From NCBI GenBank assembly GCA_030602675.1, contig JAUVZH010000103.1:1-8118 (forward strand): a DNA stretch of 8,118 nt. Direction: 5' to 3'. Numbering within the stretch: position 1 is the first letter of the stretch; the number at the start of each line of letters is the position of its first letter. Shown piece after piece: positions 1 to 6,089 of the stretch. A program made the position numbers and the translations under genes. The notes under the pieces were generated by a model. That model searched no databases. It was not told where the DNA came from and saw only the letters and a list, made by a program, of their open reading frames with translations. The DNA is from Candidatus Heimdallarchaeota archaeon. GTDB lineage: Archaea; Asgardarchaeota; Heimdallarchaeia; JABLTI01.

Positions 1-41
1 TAGATAGTCCAATTGAAGAATAATAAGGAGGTCTCTTATAA

Positions 42-629
42 ATGTCTGAAGATGAACCACCAAAAACACCTGAAGTAAAAATAGAAGAAACAGTTAGCCT
101 AGCTGAACTTGAGCAAAAAATTTCTGAACTTGAATCTGCAAAAAATAAGAACAAAGATCTTGAAGGTGAAATTGCCACTCGAGAGGAAAAAATTGGAAAG
201 CTTAATGATGAGTTAAATAATGTTAATGAGGAAATTAGAGCGCTCAAATCTGCTGAAGCTGAAAGCAAAGAAGCAGTTAAGAACTTAGAACATCGCTTAT
301 CTCAAAAAGAACTTGAGATAACTCGTTTAGAGGGTTCTGTTGAAGACCTAAGCATTGCTAAGAAAAAGATAGAAGATCTTCAAAAAGAATACAAGAAACT
401 TGAGGAAGAAATGCGAGCATTTCAAAAAATCGCCGAAAATGAACCACGATTCATTATACTCAAAGATCTTCAAGAATTTGGTGAGATGCGCTTAAATCAA
501 GTTTCTATGAAAGCTGGCGTTTCCCCTGCTCAAGCAAAGAAATGGCTTGAGGAATTGGAACGAGCTGGATTAGTGGAAATTCATGGTGAAGGTCGAGATA
601 GTAATCCACTAGTTTCTGTGAAGAAATAA
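42..629 (+). CDS. Coiled-coil protein with C-terminal winged-helix domain
   Basis: This 195-residue soluble protein has no signal peptide or membrane helix. Residues 1-16 are a short acidic, proline-containing leader. Residues about 17-130 are a nearly unbroken Glu/Lys/Leu-rich heptad coiled coil. Residues about 135-194 resemble a winged helix: a helix around ILKDLQEFGEMRL, a second helix-turn-helix (VSMKAGVSPAQAKKWLEELERAGLVEI) and a short strand-rich wing ending in LVSVKK. The ATG is preceded by AAGGAGG at 25-31 with 10 nt spacing, which fixes the start. The coiled coil probably makes it a dimer or longer oligomer, with the wHTH binding DNA or a protein partner. Such coiled-coil/wHTH architectures occur in archaeal transcription and chromatin factors, but I do not recognise a named family. 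A terminator-like hairpin follows, so it is probably the last gene of its transcript. The promoter lies outside the window or in the first 25 bases, where I see none. Confidence 0.85.
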   Translation: MSEDEPPKTPEVKIEETVSLAELEQKISELESAKNKNKDLEGEIATREEKIGKLNDELNNVNEEIRALKSAEAESKEAVKNLEHRLSQKELEITRLEGSVEDLSIAKKKIEDLQKEYKKLEEEMRAFQKIAENEPRFIILKDLQEFGEMRLNQVSMKAGVSPAQAKKWLEELERAGLVEIHGEGRDSNPLVSVKK

Positions 630-642
630 CACTAAGGCATTA

Positions 643-690
643 GTATCCAGTTTTTTCTAAAACTTGGATACCTCTTTGTTTCTTTTTTAT
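643..690 (+). terminator. Hairpin plus T-rich terminator after the coiled-coil gene
   Basis: GTATCCA (643-649) pairs with TGGATAC (665-671), and inside it GTTTT (650-654) pairs with AAAAC (659-663). T664 is a single bulge and TTCT is the loop, giving a 12-bp stem. A T-rich stretch follows at 672-688 with runs of 3, 3 and 6 T. Archaeal RNA polymerase terminates mainly at T-rich tracts; the hairpin is a bonus. It begins 14 nt after the stop codon, where a terminator is expected. Confidence 0.65.
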
Positions 691-725
691 TTGTTGAATT
701 ATGTATTTTCTTATTTTCTTTTACC

Positions 726-841
726 TTTTAACGTTAAAAAAAACAGACAAAGCAATTATTAACTAGTGTATATATAATAATTCAATTAACGTACGTACTA
801 TAGAATCAGATCTGATAAACTAGTTGATATGTTGACTAGTC
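726..841. promoter_or_regulatory. Promoter region with TATA box and cluster of palindromes
   Basis: A TATA-like stretch, TATATATAATAA, lies at 769-780. By the archaeal spacing of about 25 nt it predicts transcription starting near 797-805 and a leader of about 60 nt for the gene at 865. Five perfect palindromes surround it: TTTTAACGTTAAAA (726-739), ACGTACGT (789-796), ATCAGATCTGAT (805-816), AACTAGTT (818-825) and GACTAGTC (834-841). The core ACTAGT also occurs at 762-767, just before the TATA box. Palindromes at and just after the predicted start site are where an archaeal repressor usually binds. The TATA assignment is fairly safe; the operator role is inference. Confidence 0.5.
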
Positions 842-864
842 GTTAGGAGGTACTTGAACAGCTA

Positions 865-3192
865 ATGTCAAAACTAATCATATCTAGGAGAAGAATGGTT
901 GGTAATTTTGTTCTTATAGCAATTATTTTTGTAACTCAGGTTCTAGTTACCTCCATATATAACAGTCATTCAATCACTTATTCATTCGAAGAAGTTTCTG
1001 ATGAGGAATTAATTACTAGAATAAAATCGGCTACCTCATCATTAACATCACTATTCAATAAGGAAGAAGGCATCTTCTTGTGGAATATTCAAAATCCATC
1101 TAATATATCACGTTATGGAGATTTTAGCGATCTTACTAATAATGAAGAGGGATTGGAAAATCTAGATGTAGAAATTTGGATGGAGAGTTTAGCTCAAGAC
1201 ATTTTATTACAATACTTTTTACTAAAACAAAATGTCAATATTGCGCTAGAGTTTGTTGGAGACCAACAAGAAGAATACCTCTTCAATCGTGAATGGATTT
1301 TTATGACTGAGCAAATAGTTAGCTGGCTATTCACTAATGTTGCTATTAATGACCAGCTTATTTCAATCTTGAATTTACTATCCGTTAATGGTGATGGATT
1401 TGGTGAATTCTGGAATTATCTTATCAGATCCAAATATCAAAATTATCTCAATGAAAAGATTTCTTTATTGACTGACACTTTGGTTTTAGGCTCAAAAATA
1501 TTGAAAGCTGTTGATTTTATGCCCTATTTTTCACCATATGAAAAGCTAAGAATTTCTTTACTAACTGAAATTGTTAGCAATTGGTGGAATGCAATTAATC
1601 AATATGCTCTTTCAGATCCAAAATTTGCTGTCGCAGGATTAGGCAAATCAAAGATATATTCTATATCTACAAAATGGATTGGTTGGAAAGATTTTGGAAA
1701 AATGGCTACTAATGAGACCTTTATTGCTGCAGATTTATATGATGTAGATAGTGTAGATTTCCAAAATTGTCTTTATACTTCACCACAGCTTGCCAATTTA
1801 TATATTTCATACATTATGAAAACCTCTACTGACACATCATATGCTTGGAATTATGAGGATTATCTATATGAACAAATTGTAGATCCATTACTGGTTAGCT
1901 ATATTGAAACTATAACTACAAATTACGCTGAACACATAGAAATTGTTGAAGATGAAATCGTTTATGTGATTGAACCTGGATCAGAATTTTGTTACACACC
2001 TTTAGAACAAAAATTCTCAGGATATTCCTACTATTGGTCTAAATATTATGTTGACAGTCAAGATTCAGAAAATGATTATCATCACTATCGGTACAATTCA
2101 CCAATGGGCATAACAAAATTAAGATCTTATCAGGGTGCAGGTGACATCAGGGGTTTAATAGATGTATATCATTTGCTATCAAATGCATTTGTTGATGATA
2201 ATACTATTCAGAACGCAGAACATGCAGCGCATAATATAATTGAGGAAATTCTCAACTCACAAAGAGAGGATAGTAGTTTTGCATTTAGTCCTTATTTTGG
2301 AACTTCATTAGATCAAGATATTTTAGCTGAATCACTAATTAATGATGCAGAAATTATTATGTCTGACAATTTACCAGATGGATTAAATATCTTTACTGGA
2401 ACAATGACTGTTTTGCGCTTTATAATTGAAGCCAGTAATTATTTAGTAAGATATGGGGTTGAGAATAATGAACGATTAACTCTCCTGAAAGAACGAGTAG
2501 ACCAATCAATGGTTTTAATCGGTAATTTGCTTCTTAAAAAAATCGAAGATGCTACGATGGGTATTCCTAAACAAGCTATTGTAGGAACTAATTTGCTTCC
2601 TTCTTATGGCGGAGAAATCTTCATTGCTAAACCAATCAAAGTTACAATTAATTCACTAAGTGATAATTTCATTCATGAAGACGTGCCAAGTTGGATTTAT
2701 TCTTATAATAGTTACACTGATATTGGTAAATCAAAGTTATATCAATGGGATTATTTGACACAACTTAAGGATATATGCCTAATAACAAATGAATTGAAGT
2801 ACATTGAACCTCTGTTTAAATCATTAGATCTATTTACCTTAGATTATCAAGAAGATGAACAATACCAACTTACAGCCATTTGTGAATGTCAGGATGCTAT
2901 TGCAAGAACATTCTTTACAGAGAGTTTTGCCGATCAAAATGTAGTGTTACAAGATACAACTGGAATATTTGGTAATTCCATTCCCTATGTTTATAGAAGC
3001 GAAGTTTCCCCAGTAACAAGTGCTTTTGCTACAGAAACTCCACAACGAATTGCTGTTCTAATACTAAGAATCTTGCCCTATTTACAATCAATGCTTGATG
3101 GTCCAATAAACCAAATAGTTATAGTTGGCTTCATTTCTGGATTTATCATTACTATCTCTGTAGTATATGCAAAACGTCCTAAGTATCAATAA
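865..3192 (+). CDS. Large extracytoplasmic protein anchored by a membrane helix at each end
   Basis: I do not recognise this 775-residue protein. Residues 1-10 end in the basic SRRR, then residues about 11-31 form a hydrophobic helix (signal anchor or signal peptide). Residues about 748-769 form a second helix followed by the basic tail KRPKYQ. The positive-inside rule puts both ends in the cytoplasm and about 715 residues outside. The outer part is rich in Trp, Tyr, Asn, Asp and Ser, looks mostly helical with repeated helix pairs, and has few cysteines. An alpha/alpha-toroid fold like those of carbohydrate-active enzymes is possible, but I see no catalytic signature. ATG 865 has AGGAGG at 845-850, a rather long 14-nt gap. 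A second in-frame ATG at 895 has AGGAG at 886-890 with 4 nt spacing, but starting there would drop the basic residues before the helix, so 865 is preferred. It stands alone between a terminator and a new promoter. Confidence 0.85.
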   Translation: MSKLIISRRRMVGNFVLIAIIFVTQVLVTSIYNSHSITYSFEEVSDEELITRIKSATSSLTSLFNKEEGIFLWNIQNPSNISRYGDFSDLTNNEEGLENLDVEIWMESLAQDILLQYFLLKQNVNIALEFVGDQQEEYLFNREWIFMTEQIVSWLFTNVAINDQLISILNLLSVNGDGFGEFWNYLIRSKYQNYLNEKISLLTDTLVLGSKILKAVDFMPYFSPYEKLRISLLTEIVSNWWNAINQYALSDPKFAVAGLGKSKIYSISTKWIGWKDFGKMATNETFIAADLYDVDSVDFQNCLYTSPQLANLYISYIMKTSTDTSYAWNYEDYLYEQIVDPLLVSYIETITTNYAEHIEIVEDEIVYVIEPGSEFCYTPLEQKFSGYSYYWSKYYVDSQDSENDYHHYRYNSPMGITKLRSYQGAGDIRGLIDVYHLLSNAFVDDNTIQNAEHAAHNIIEEILNSQREDSSFAFSPYFGTSLDQDILAESLINDAEIIMSDNLPDGLNIFTGTMTVLRFIIEASNYLVRYGVENNERLTLLKERVDQSMVLIGNLLLKKIEDATMGIPKQAIVGTNLLPSYGGEIFIAKPIKVTINSLSDNFIHEDVPSWIYSYNSYTDIGKSKLYQWDYLTQLKDICLITNELKYIEPLFKSLDLFTLDYQEDEQYQLTAICECQDAIARTFFTESFADQNVVLQDTTGIFGNSIPYVYRSEVSPVTSAFATETPQRIAVLILRILPYLQSMLDGPINQIVIVGFISGFIITISVVYAKRPKYQ

Positions 3193-3210
3193 AAGTCTAT
3201 TTTTTCCTTA
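3190..3210 (+). terminator. Possible T-tract terminator after the large membrane-anchored protein
   Basis: The stop codon TAA (3190-3192) is followed by a run of six T at 3200-3205 in a T-rich stretch. There is no convincing hairpin. Oligo-T just after the stop is enough for archaeal termination, and a fresh promoter follows at 3245, so an end of transcript here is plausible but weakly supported. Confidence 0.35.
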
Positions 3211-3244
3211 AATTTAGTATAAACATCCTATGACAGCAATAGTG

Positions 3245-3260
3245 CGAAAATTTATAAATA
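3245..3260 (+). promoter_or_regulatory. Archaeal BRE/TATA promoter of the wHTH-membrane operon
   Basis: CGAAAA (3245-3250) directly followed by TTTATAAATA (3251-3260) closely matches the archaeal purine-rich BRE plus TATA arrangement. The expected transcription start is near 3280, giving a leader of about 30 nt before the TTG start at 3313. It is the clearest core promoter in the window, and a similar GCGAAAG-TTTATTT occurs on the minus strand at 5975-5988. Confidence 0.65.
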
Positions 3261-3312
3261 ATATCAACCTTGTTAGTTTAGTATTATCTACTTATGCTAG
3301 GAGTAAAGTCAA

Positions 3313-3843
3313 TTGCAATCATTTCAAAATGAAATAAATAATTTTCTAAAAAGCATAACTGAAGCTAAGAAGAAGTCCACAACTGATTTGCTTAGAATAG
3401 ATGAAAATACTATTGCTATGGTGGGCTTACACTCCATTAAAATTCTTACTGAAGTTCAAAAGGAGATGGTTGAGCTAATAATTGATAATCCTAGAACAGG
3501 TGCCCAACTAGCGAAATTAACAAGCAAAACTCCACAATTTATTTCGAAAATTATGAAGACTTTGGTAAAATATGGAATAGCTGATCATATTGAAGCGCCT
3601 TTTGGCCCATCCAAATTTTATACCCTGAAAGCCAATCTAATAGGTGAAGACGAGATTGGTAAAGTGAAGGAAGAGGCTTTACCAAAGGAACTGCAAGGTG
3701 AAATTGATAGACGTGGAGTATTTGGTAATTTAATGTCATTATCATTCCGTGAAATTTTGGATATGATTAAAGAATTGAATGAGAAAGAAAAACAAAAAGT
3801 CCTCGACTTCATTATAGAATATTGCCAAGTCGAGGGGGCATAA
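3313..3843 (+). CDS. Winged-helix (MarR/ArsR-like) transcriptional regulator
   Basis: This 176-residue soluble protein has a winged-helix DNA-binding core at residues about 44-108. A helix EVQKEMVELIID is followed by the helix-turn-helix RTGAQLAKLTSKTPQFISKIMKTLVKYGIADHI (split here only for description: the recognition helix is TPQFISKIMKTLVKYG), then a wing ending in KFYTL. Residues 1-30 and 120-176 are helical and may form the dimer interface. The start is TTG at 3313, supported by AGGAG at 3299-3303 with 9 nt spacing; no in-frame ATG lies upstream. It is the first gene of an operon with the membrane protein that starts at or before its stop codon. It probably senses something connected with that protein, or represses the operon, but no ligand pocket can be named. 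The family-level call is good; the exact family is not certain. Confidence 0.8.
   Translation: MQSFQNEINNFLKSITEAKKKSTTDLLRIDENTIAMVGLHSIKILTEVQKEMVELIIDNPRTGAQLAKLTSKTPQFISKIMKTLVKYGIADHIEAPFGPSKFYTLKANLIGEDEIGKVKEEALPKELQGEIDRRGVFGNLMSLSFREILDMIKELNEKEKQKVLDFIIEYCQVEGA
3801..3836 (+). promoter_or_regulatory. Hairpin that covers the Shine-Dalgarno of the downstream membrane-protein gene
   Basis: CCTCGACTT (3801-3809) is perfectly complementary to AAGTCGAGG (3827-3835), extendable by a U-G pair (3800/3836), with a 17-nt loop. The 3' arm contains the GAGG that would be the ribosome-binding site for a start near 3844. Both arms lie inside the coding end of the wHTH gene, so a ribosome finishing that gene would open the hairpin. 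This is the layout expected for translational coupling. The pairing is visible; the function is inferred. Confidence 0.5.
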
Positions 3844-4646
3844 ATGAACTGAACAATAAACATTCTAATTCAGCCAAAACACCCGTTTCTACAAAAGTAG
3901 TAAAGGAATCACTTAAATCGATCATCTTGAGCGGTGAGAATGAACTAGACAAGTTTGTCTCTCACCGTATCCTATACATTTTTGGTTTTCTAACAGGATG
4001 GAATACTAGCGTTTTTTCTTTAGAATTAATACCTGTAGTCTATTTCTTTATTTGGGCAATTGTACTTTTTGGATTACGTGAAGTACAATTTGGTTTATTA
4101 TTCTTAGTATCTGATTTTGTGATTGTTTTTTACTTTCTGCTATTACACACTGTAATTTCATCTTGGAGTAAGATTAAGCACTGGTTTATTAAAAAAGCAA
4201 AAAAGAGAAATGGAATAGCAAATATGACACTAGAAGATATCAAGTATCTTCTAATTTATACTCGTAAAATTTTTGGCGTAAAAGCAACGATACCTGCAAA
4301 AGTTGAAACCAAATTTGATCCAAAAATATTGCGGAAATCTCTGAATGCAAATAAGAAATGGCAATTTGCGTTGAATATTACAGTTATTGTAGAATTAATG
4401 ATAATAACAGGTGGAGGGGTCTATGGATTCATTCAAAAGATAGACATTTTGGAATGGTTTGTAATTTGGTGGTATCTAATTTTTGTTTTTATAATTCCAA
4501 TAATTATCTTGATAGTAGGTTTAGTAGTTTCAAAAGCAAAAATTAATTCATATATTAATATAATTTCTGAAGAGAATTTTGATGAAGTCTTAAGAGTTCT
4601 GAATGACTTTGAGGTTTTTGGTGGAAAGCCAGCTAAAAATCCTTAA
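3822..4646 (+). CDS. Four-helix membrane protein, second gene of the wHTH operon
   Basis: The open frame runs from TTG 3822 and has 274 codons. I do not recognise the family. Hydrophobic helices lie at residues about 64-85, 90-113, 182-204 and 212-236. The two pairs are separated by a basic, soluble loop of about 68 residues (KKAKKRNG, then DIKYLLIYTRKIFGVKA). The N-terminal 60 residues and the C-terminal 38 are hydrophilic, so both ends and the loop are probably cytoplasmic. The start is uncertain. TTG 3822 has no Shine-Dalgarno and lies inside the upstream gene. An ATG at 3844, ideally placed 8 nt after GAGG (3832-3835), runs into TGA after two codons. The in-frame CTG 3849 or TTG 3927 are fallbacks. 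A TGAAC tandem duplication explains the conflict (see repeat at 3845-3854). Overlap or near overlap with the wHTH gene indicates co-transcription. The regulator/membrane pair could form a membrane-linked sensor, but that is inference. Confidence 0.75.
   Translation: MPSRGGINELNNKHSNSAKTPVSTKVVKESLKSIILSGENELDKFVSHRILYIFGFLTGWNTSVFSLELIPVVYFFIWAIVLFGLREVQFGLLFLVSDFVIVFYFLLLHTVISSWSKIKHWFIKKAKKRNGIANMTLEDIKYLLIYTRKIFGVKATIPAKVETKFDPKILRKSLNANKKWQFALNITVIVELMIITGGGVYGFIQKIDILEWFVIWWYLIFVFIIPIIILIVGLVVSKAKINSYINIISEENFDEVLRVLNDFEVFGGKPAKNP
3845..3854 (+). repeat. TGAAC tandem duplication at the membrane-protein start
   Basis: TGAAC occurs twice in a row (3845-3849, 3850-3854). With both copies, ATG 3844 reads Met-Asn-stop. 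If one copy is removed, ATG 3844 continues in frame as Met-Asn-Asn-Lys-His into the long membrane-protein frame, with GAGG at 8 nt. The simplest reading is a 5-bp duplication that pushed the normal start out of frame, either real (a slippage site) or an assembly error. Confidence 0.6.
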
Positions 4647-4664
4647 TTAATATTTCATCTAATT

Positions 4665-5123
4665 TTATTCATTCTTAATTCTCATTTTACGCCATTCTAC
4701 TAGTTCTTCTATAGAACGCTGTGCTTTTTTCTGGGTCAATTCTATTAAAACTTTATTCACTCTTGCTCGATCCAAATTGTCATTAAAAGTATTTTTTCTT
4801 GGAGATTGGTAAAACTCATATAAAGGTAAAATCGCACGTTCATCACCAAAGTTACCTAGAGCTATAGCAGCGTTTCTTCTTGTTTCTTCATCTTTGTCTG
4901 TGTCAATTGCTCTTACTAATGCATTAGCACATTCCTCATCACCAATTCTACCGAGTGCTAATGCTGCTCTTCTTCGTACACTACCTTCTTTATCATTTTC
5001 AAGAACGTGAATTAAATCTACAACAATATCTAAATTGGGAGCAAATGCAAACTGATCAACAGCTTTCTCACGTATTTTTTTGTCCCTCTTTTTCAAATCT
5101 TCTCTTACTTTATCGATATTCAT
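4665..5123 (-). CDS. Small HEAT-repeat (PBS-lyase-like) protein
   Basis: This 152-residue soluble protein is built of short HEAT-like helical repeats. Two are clear: residues about 46-76 (SVRRRAALALGRIGDEECANALVRA) and 79-106 (ETRRNAAIALGNFGDERAILPLYEF, each quoted in part), both with the family signature R-x-x-A-x-x-A-L-G-x-x-G-D. A degenerate repeat precedes them at about 14-42, and a partial one follows at 118-145. Such proteins are scaffolds for protein contacts; there is no enzyme site. The ATG (5121-5123 on the reverse strand) has GGTGAG, complementary to 5128-5133, 4 nt upstream. It lies 21 nt after the stop of the HAD gene on the same strand, so the two form an operon. Its end converges with the membrane-protein gene, leaving only 18 nt between stop codons (4647-4664). 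Confidence 0.9.
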   Translation of the reverse strand: MNIDKVREDLKKRDKKIREKAVDQFAFAPNLDIVVDLIHVLENDKEGSVRRRAALALGRIGDEECANALVRAIDTDKDEETRRNAAIALGNFGDERAILPLYEFYQSPRKNTFNDNLDRARVNKVLIELTQKKAQRSIEELVEWRKMRIKNE

Positions 5124-5144
5124 CTAACTCACCAATAATTTTGA

Positions 5145-5918
5145 TTATATAGGATCACCATGTAATTTCTTCTGTTCTATTTGATGCATTAAACTCATAA
5201 CAACTTGCAATATCTCTCGCGGATCATCAATAATATAATCTGCTGTAAATTCATCTCTAGTTGAAAAACCCCATGTAACACCAATTGTATAGAAATTATG
5301 TTTTTTACCTAAATCTAAATCGAATTGATTGTCACCTATGATAATACCATAAACAATTCCCTTATTTTGAACTAATAAATCAAAATTCTCTTTTTTATTT
5401 GAAGAATCAGCTATCACTTCATTAAATTGTATGGGAATACCAAATCTTTGAAAAATCTTAACTCGTTCTTCCGGATCGAGTAATTCAGTTTCATGAGTAA
5501 CGATTGCTAATTTAGCATTAACGATTTTTTGTAAACGCATTAGTACTTCTGGAATTCCTGGAAATGCTCGCACTCCTTCCCAAAATTCTTCTTTACGAAT
5601 TTCTTCTAATTTGTTTTTTCCACCAATAAGATACTTGAATGGATTAAATTTATACTTCCTCATTAAAGCTACTTTGCTCATTTTTGGATAATCTTTATAT
5701 AAGCTTTTCACTTGGTCAGGTGGAAAATCTCTGCTAAGAAATTTGATGTAAGTTCTAGATAAAGCATCAACTGTATCAACTAAAGTTCCTGAATAATCAA
5801 AAAAAATCCAAGGCGTATCATCCATTTGAACTTCTGTTTCTTCTTGCTCTTCTAATTCTTCTTCAGCTTCTTCCAAAATGGCTTCAGTTTCATCAATTGT
5901 TTCGTGATTCTCTTCCAA
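5145..5918 (-). CDS. HAD-superfamily hydrolase with altered motif I
   Basis: This 257-residue protein has a HAD fold of the phosphoglycolate-phosphatase-like type with an alpha-helical cap. Residues 1-34 are a disordered, Glu-rich leader. Motif I is at 39-48 (FFDYSGTLVD): the nucleophile Asp41 is kept, but the second Asp, the usual general acid/base, is Ser43. Motif II is Thr141 in LAIVTHE, motif III is Lys175/176 in SSNKKENFDLL, and motif IV is GDNQFD at 195-200 (Asp196, Asp200) followed by Asp202. The cap is about residues 50-120. The tail WGFSTRDEFTADYIIDDP is typical of this subfamily. Start is TTG (5916-5918) with AAGGTGAT complementary to 5924-5931, about 5 nt away; the ATG at 5925 is out of frame. 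It is the first gene of an operon with the HEAT protein. It could be a phosphatase, a dehalogenase-like or phosphonatase-like hydrolase, or a non-catalytic relative. Confidence 0.85.
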   Translation of the reverse strand: MEENHETIDETEAILEEAEEELEEQEETEVQMDDTPWIFFDYSGTLVDTVDALSRTYIKFLSRDFPPDQVKSLYKDYPKMSKVALMRKYKFNPFKYLIGGKNKLEEIRKEEFWEGVRAFPGIPEVLMRLQKIVNAKLAIVTHETELLDPEERVKIFQRFGIPIQFNEVIADSSNKKENFDLLVQNKGIVYGIIIGDNQFDLDLGKKHNFYTIGVTWGFSTRDEFTADYIIDDPREILQVVMSLMHQIEQKKLHGDPI

Positions 5919-5973
5919 TTTTCATCACCTTAATGCTCTAAGAAATTCCTTTGGTTTAATCGATTTTAAATTA

Positions 5974-5990
5974 CAAATAAACTTTCGCTT
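5974..5990 (-). promoter_or_regulatory. BRE/TATA-like promoter of the HAD-HEAT operon
   Basis: Read on the minus strand this is AAGCGAAAGTTTATTTG: a purine-rich BRE-like GCGAAAG (complement of 5982-5988) joined to TTTATTT (complement of 5975-5981). It predicts a start near 5952 and a leader of about 34 nt containing the AAGGTGAT ribosome-binding site. A second AT-rich candidate is the complement of 5962-5972. Confidence 0.45.
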
Positions 5991-6028
5991 TATATGTAAT
6001 ATTTGTTTACAATTGAAATTGCTTTTTG

Positions 6029-6040
6029 TATATTTTTAAA
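6029..6040 (+). promoter_or_regulatory. Candidate TATA box of the RadA-like gene
   Basis: TATATTTTTAAA lies at 6029-6040, preceded by the T-rich GCTTTTTG and followed by AAAGAAAAAA. It predicts transcription starting near 6060 and a leader of about 30 nt. The region is strongly AT-rich throughout, so the exact element is uncertain. It shares the 171-bp divergent gap (5919-6089) with the HAD promoter. Confidence 0.35.
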
Positions 6041-6089
6041 GAAAAAACATTGTGAGTTATTTCGAGATATTACAAGAGTGTGAAAAATT

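Noticed and set aside
829..846. Five-codon ORF Met-Leu-Thr-Ser-Arg whose stop overlaps the Shine-Dalgarno of the 865 gene
   Set aside because: It has no ribosome-binding site of its own and no repeated or rare codons typical of leader peptides; chance is likely.
3294..3332. Twelve-codon out-of-frame ORF overlapping the start of the wHTH gene
   Set aside because: It has no Shine-Dalgarno; AGGAG lies inside it and serves the TTG at 3313.
3551..3863. Two reverse-strand frames opposite the wHTH gene
   Set aside because: They lie antisense to a clear protein, have no ribosome-binding site and their translations look random.
4358..4546. Second forward frame inside the membrane-protein gene
   Set aside because: It lies within a clear hydrophobic-helix coding frame and its composition is non-protein-like.
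4955..5152. Forward frame opposite the HEAT gene
   Set aside because: The HEAT frame has unmistakable repeats on the other strand.
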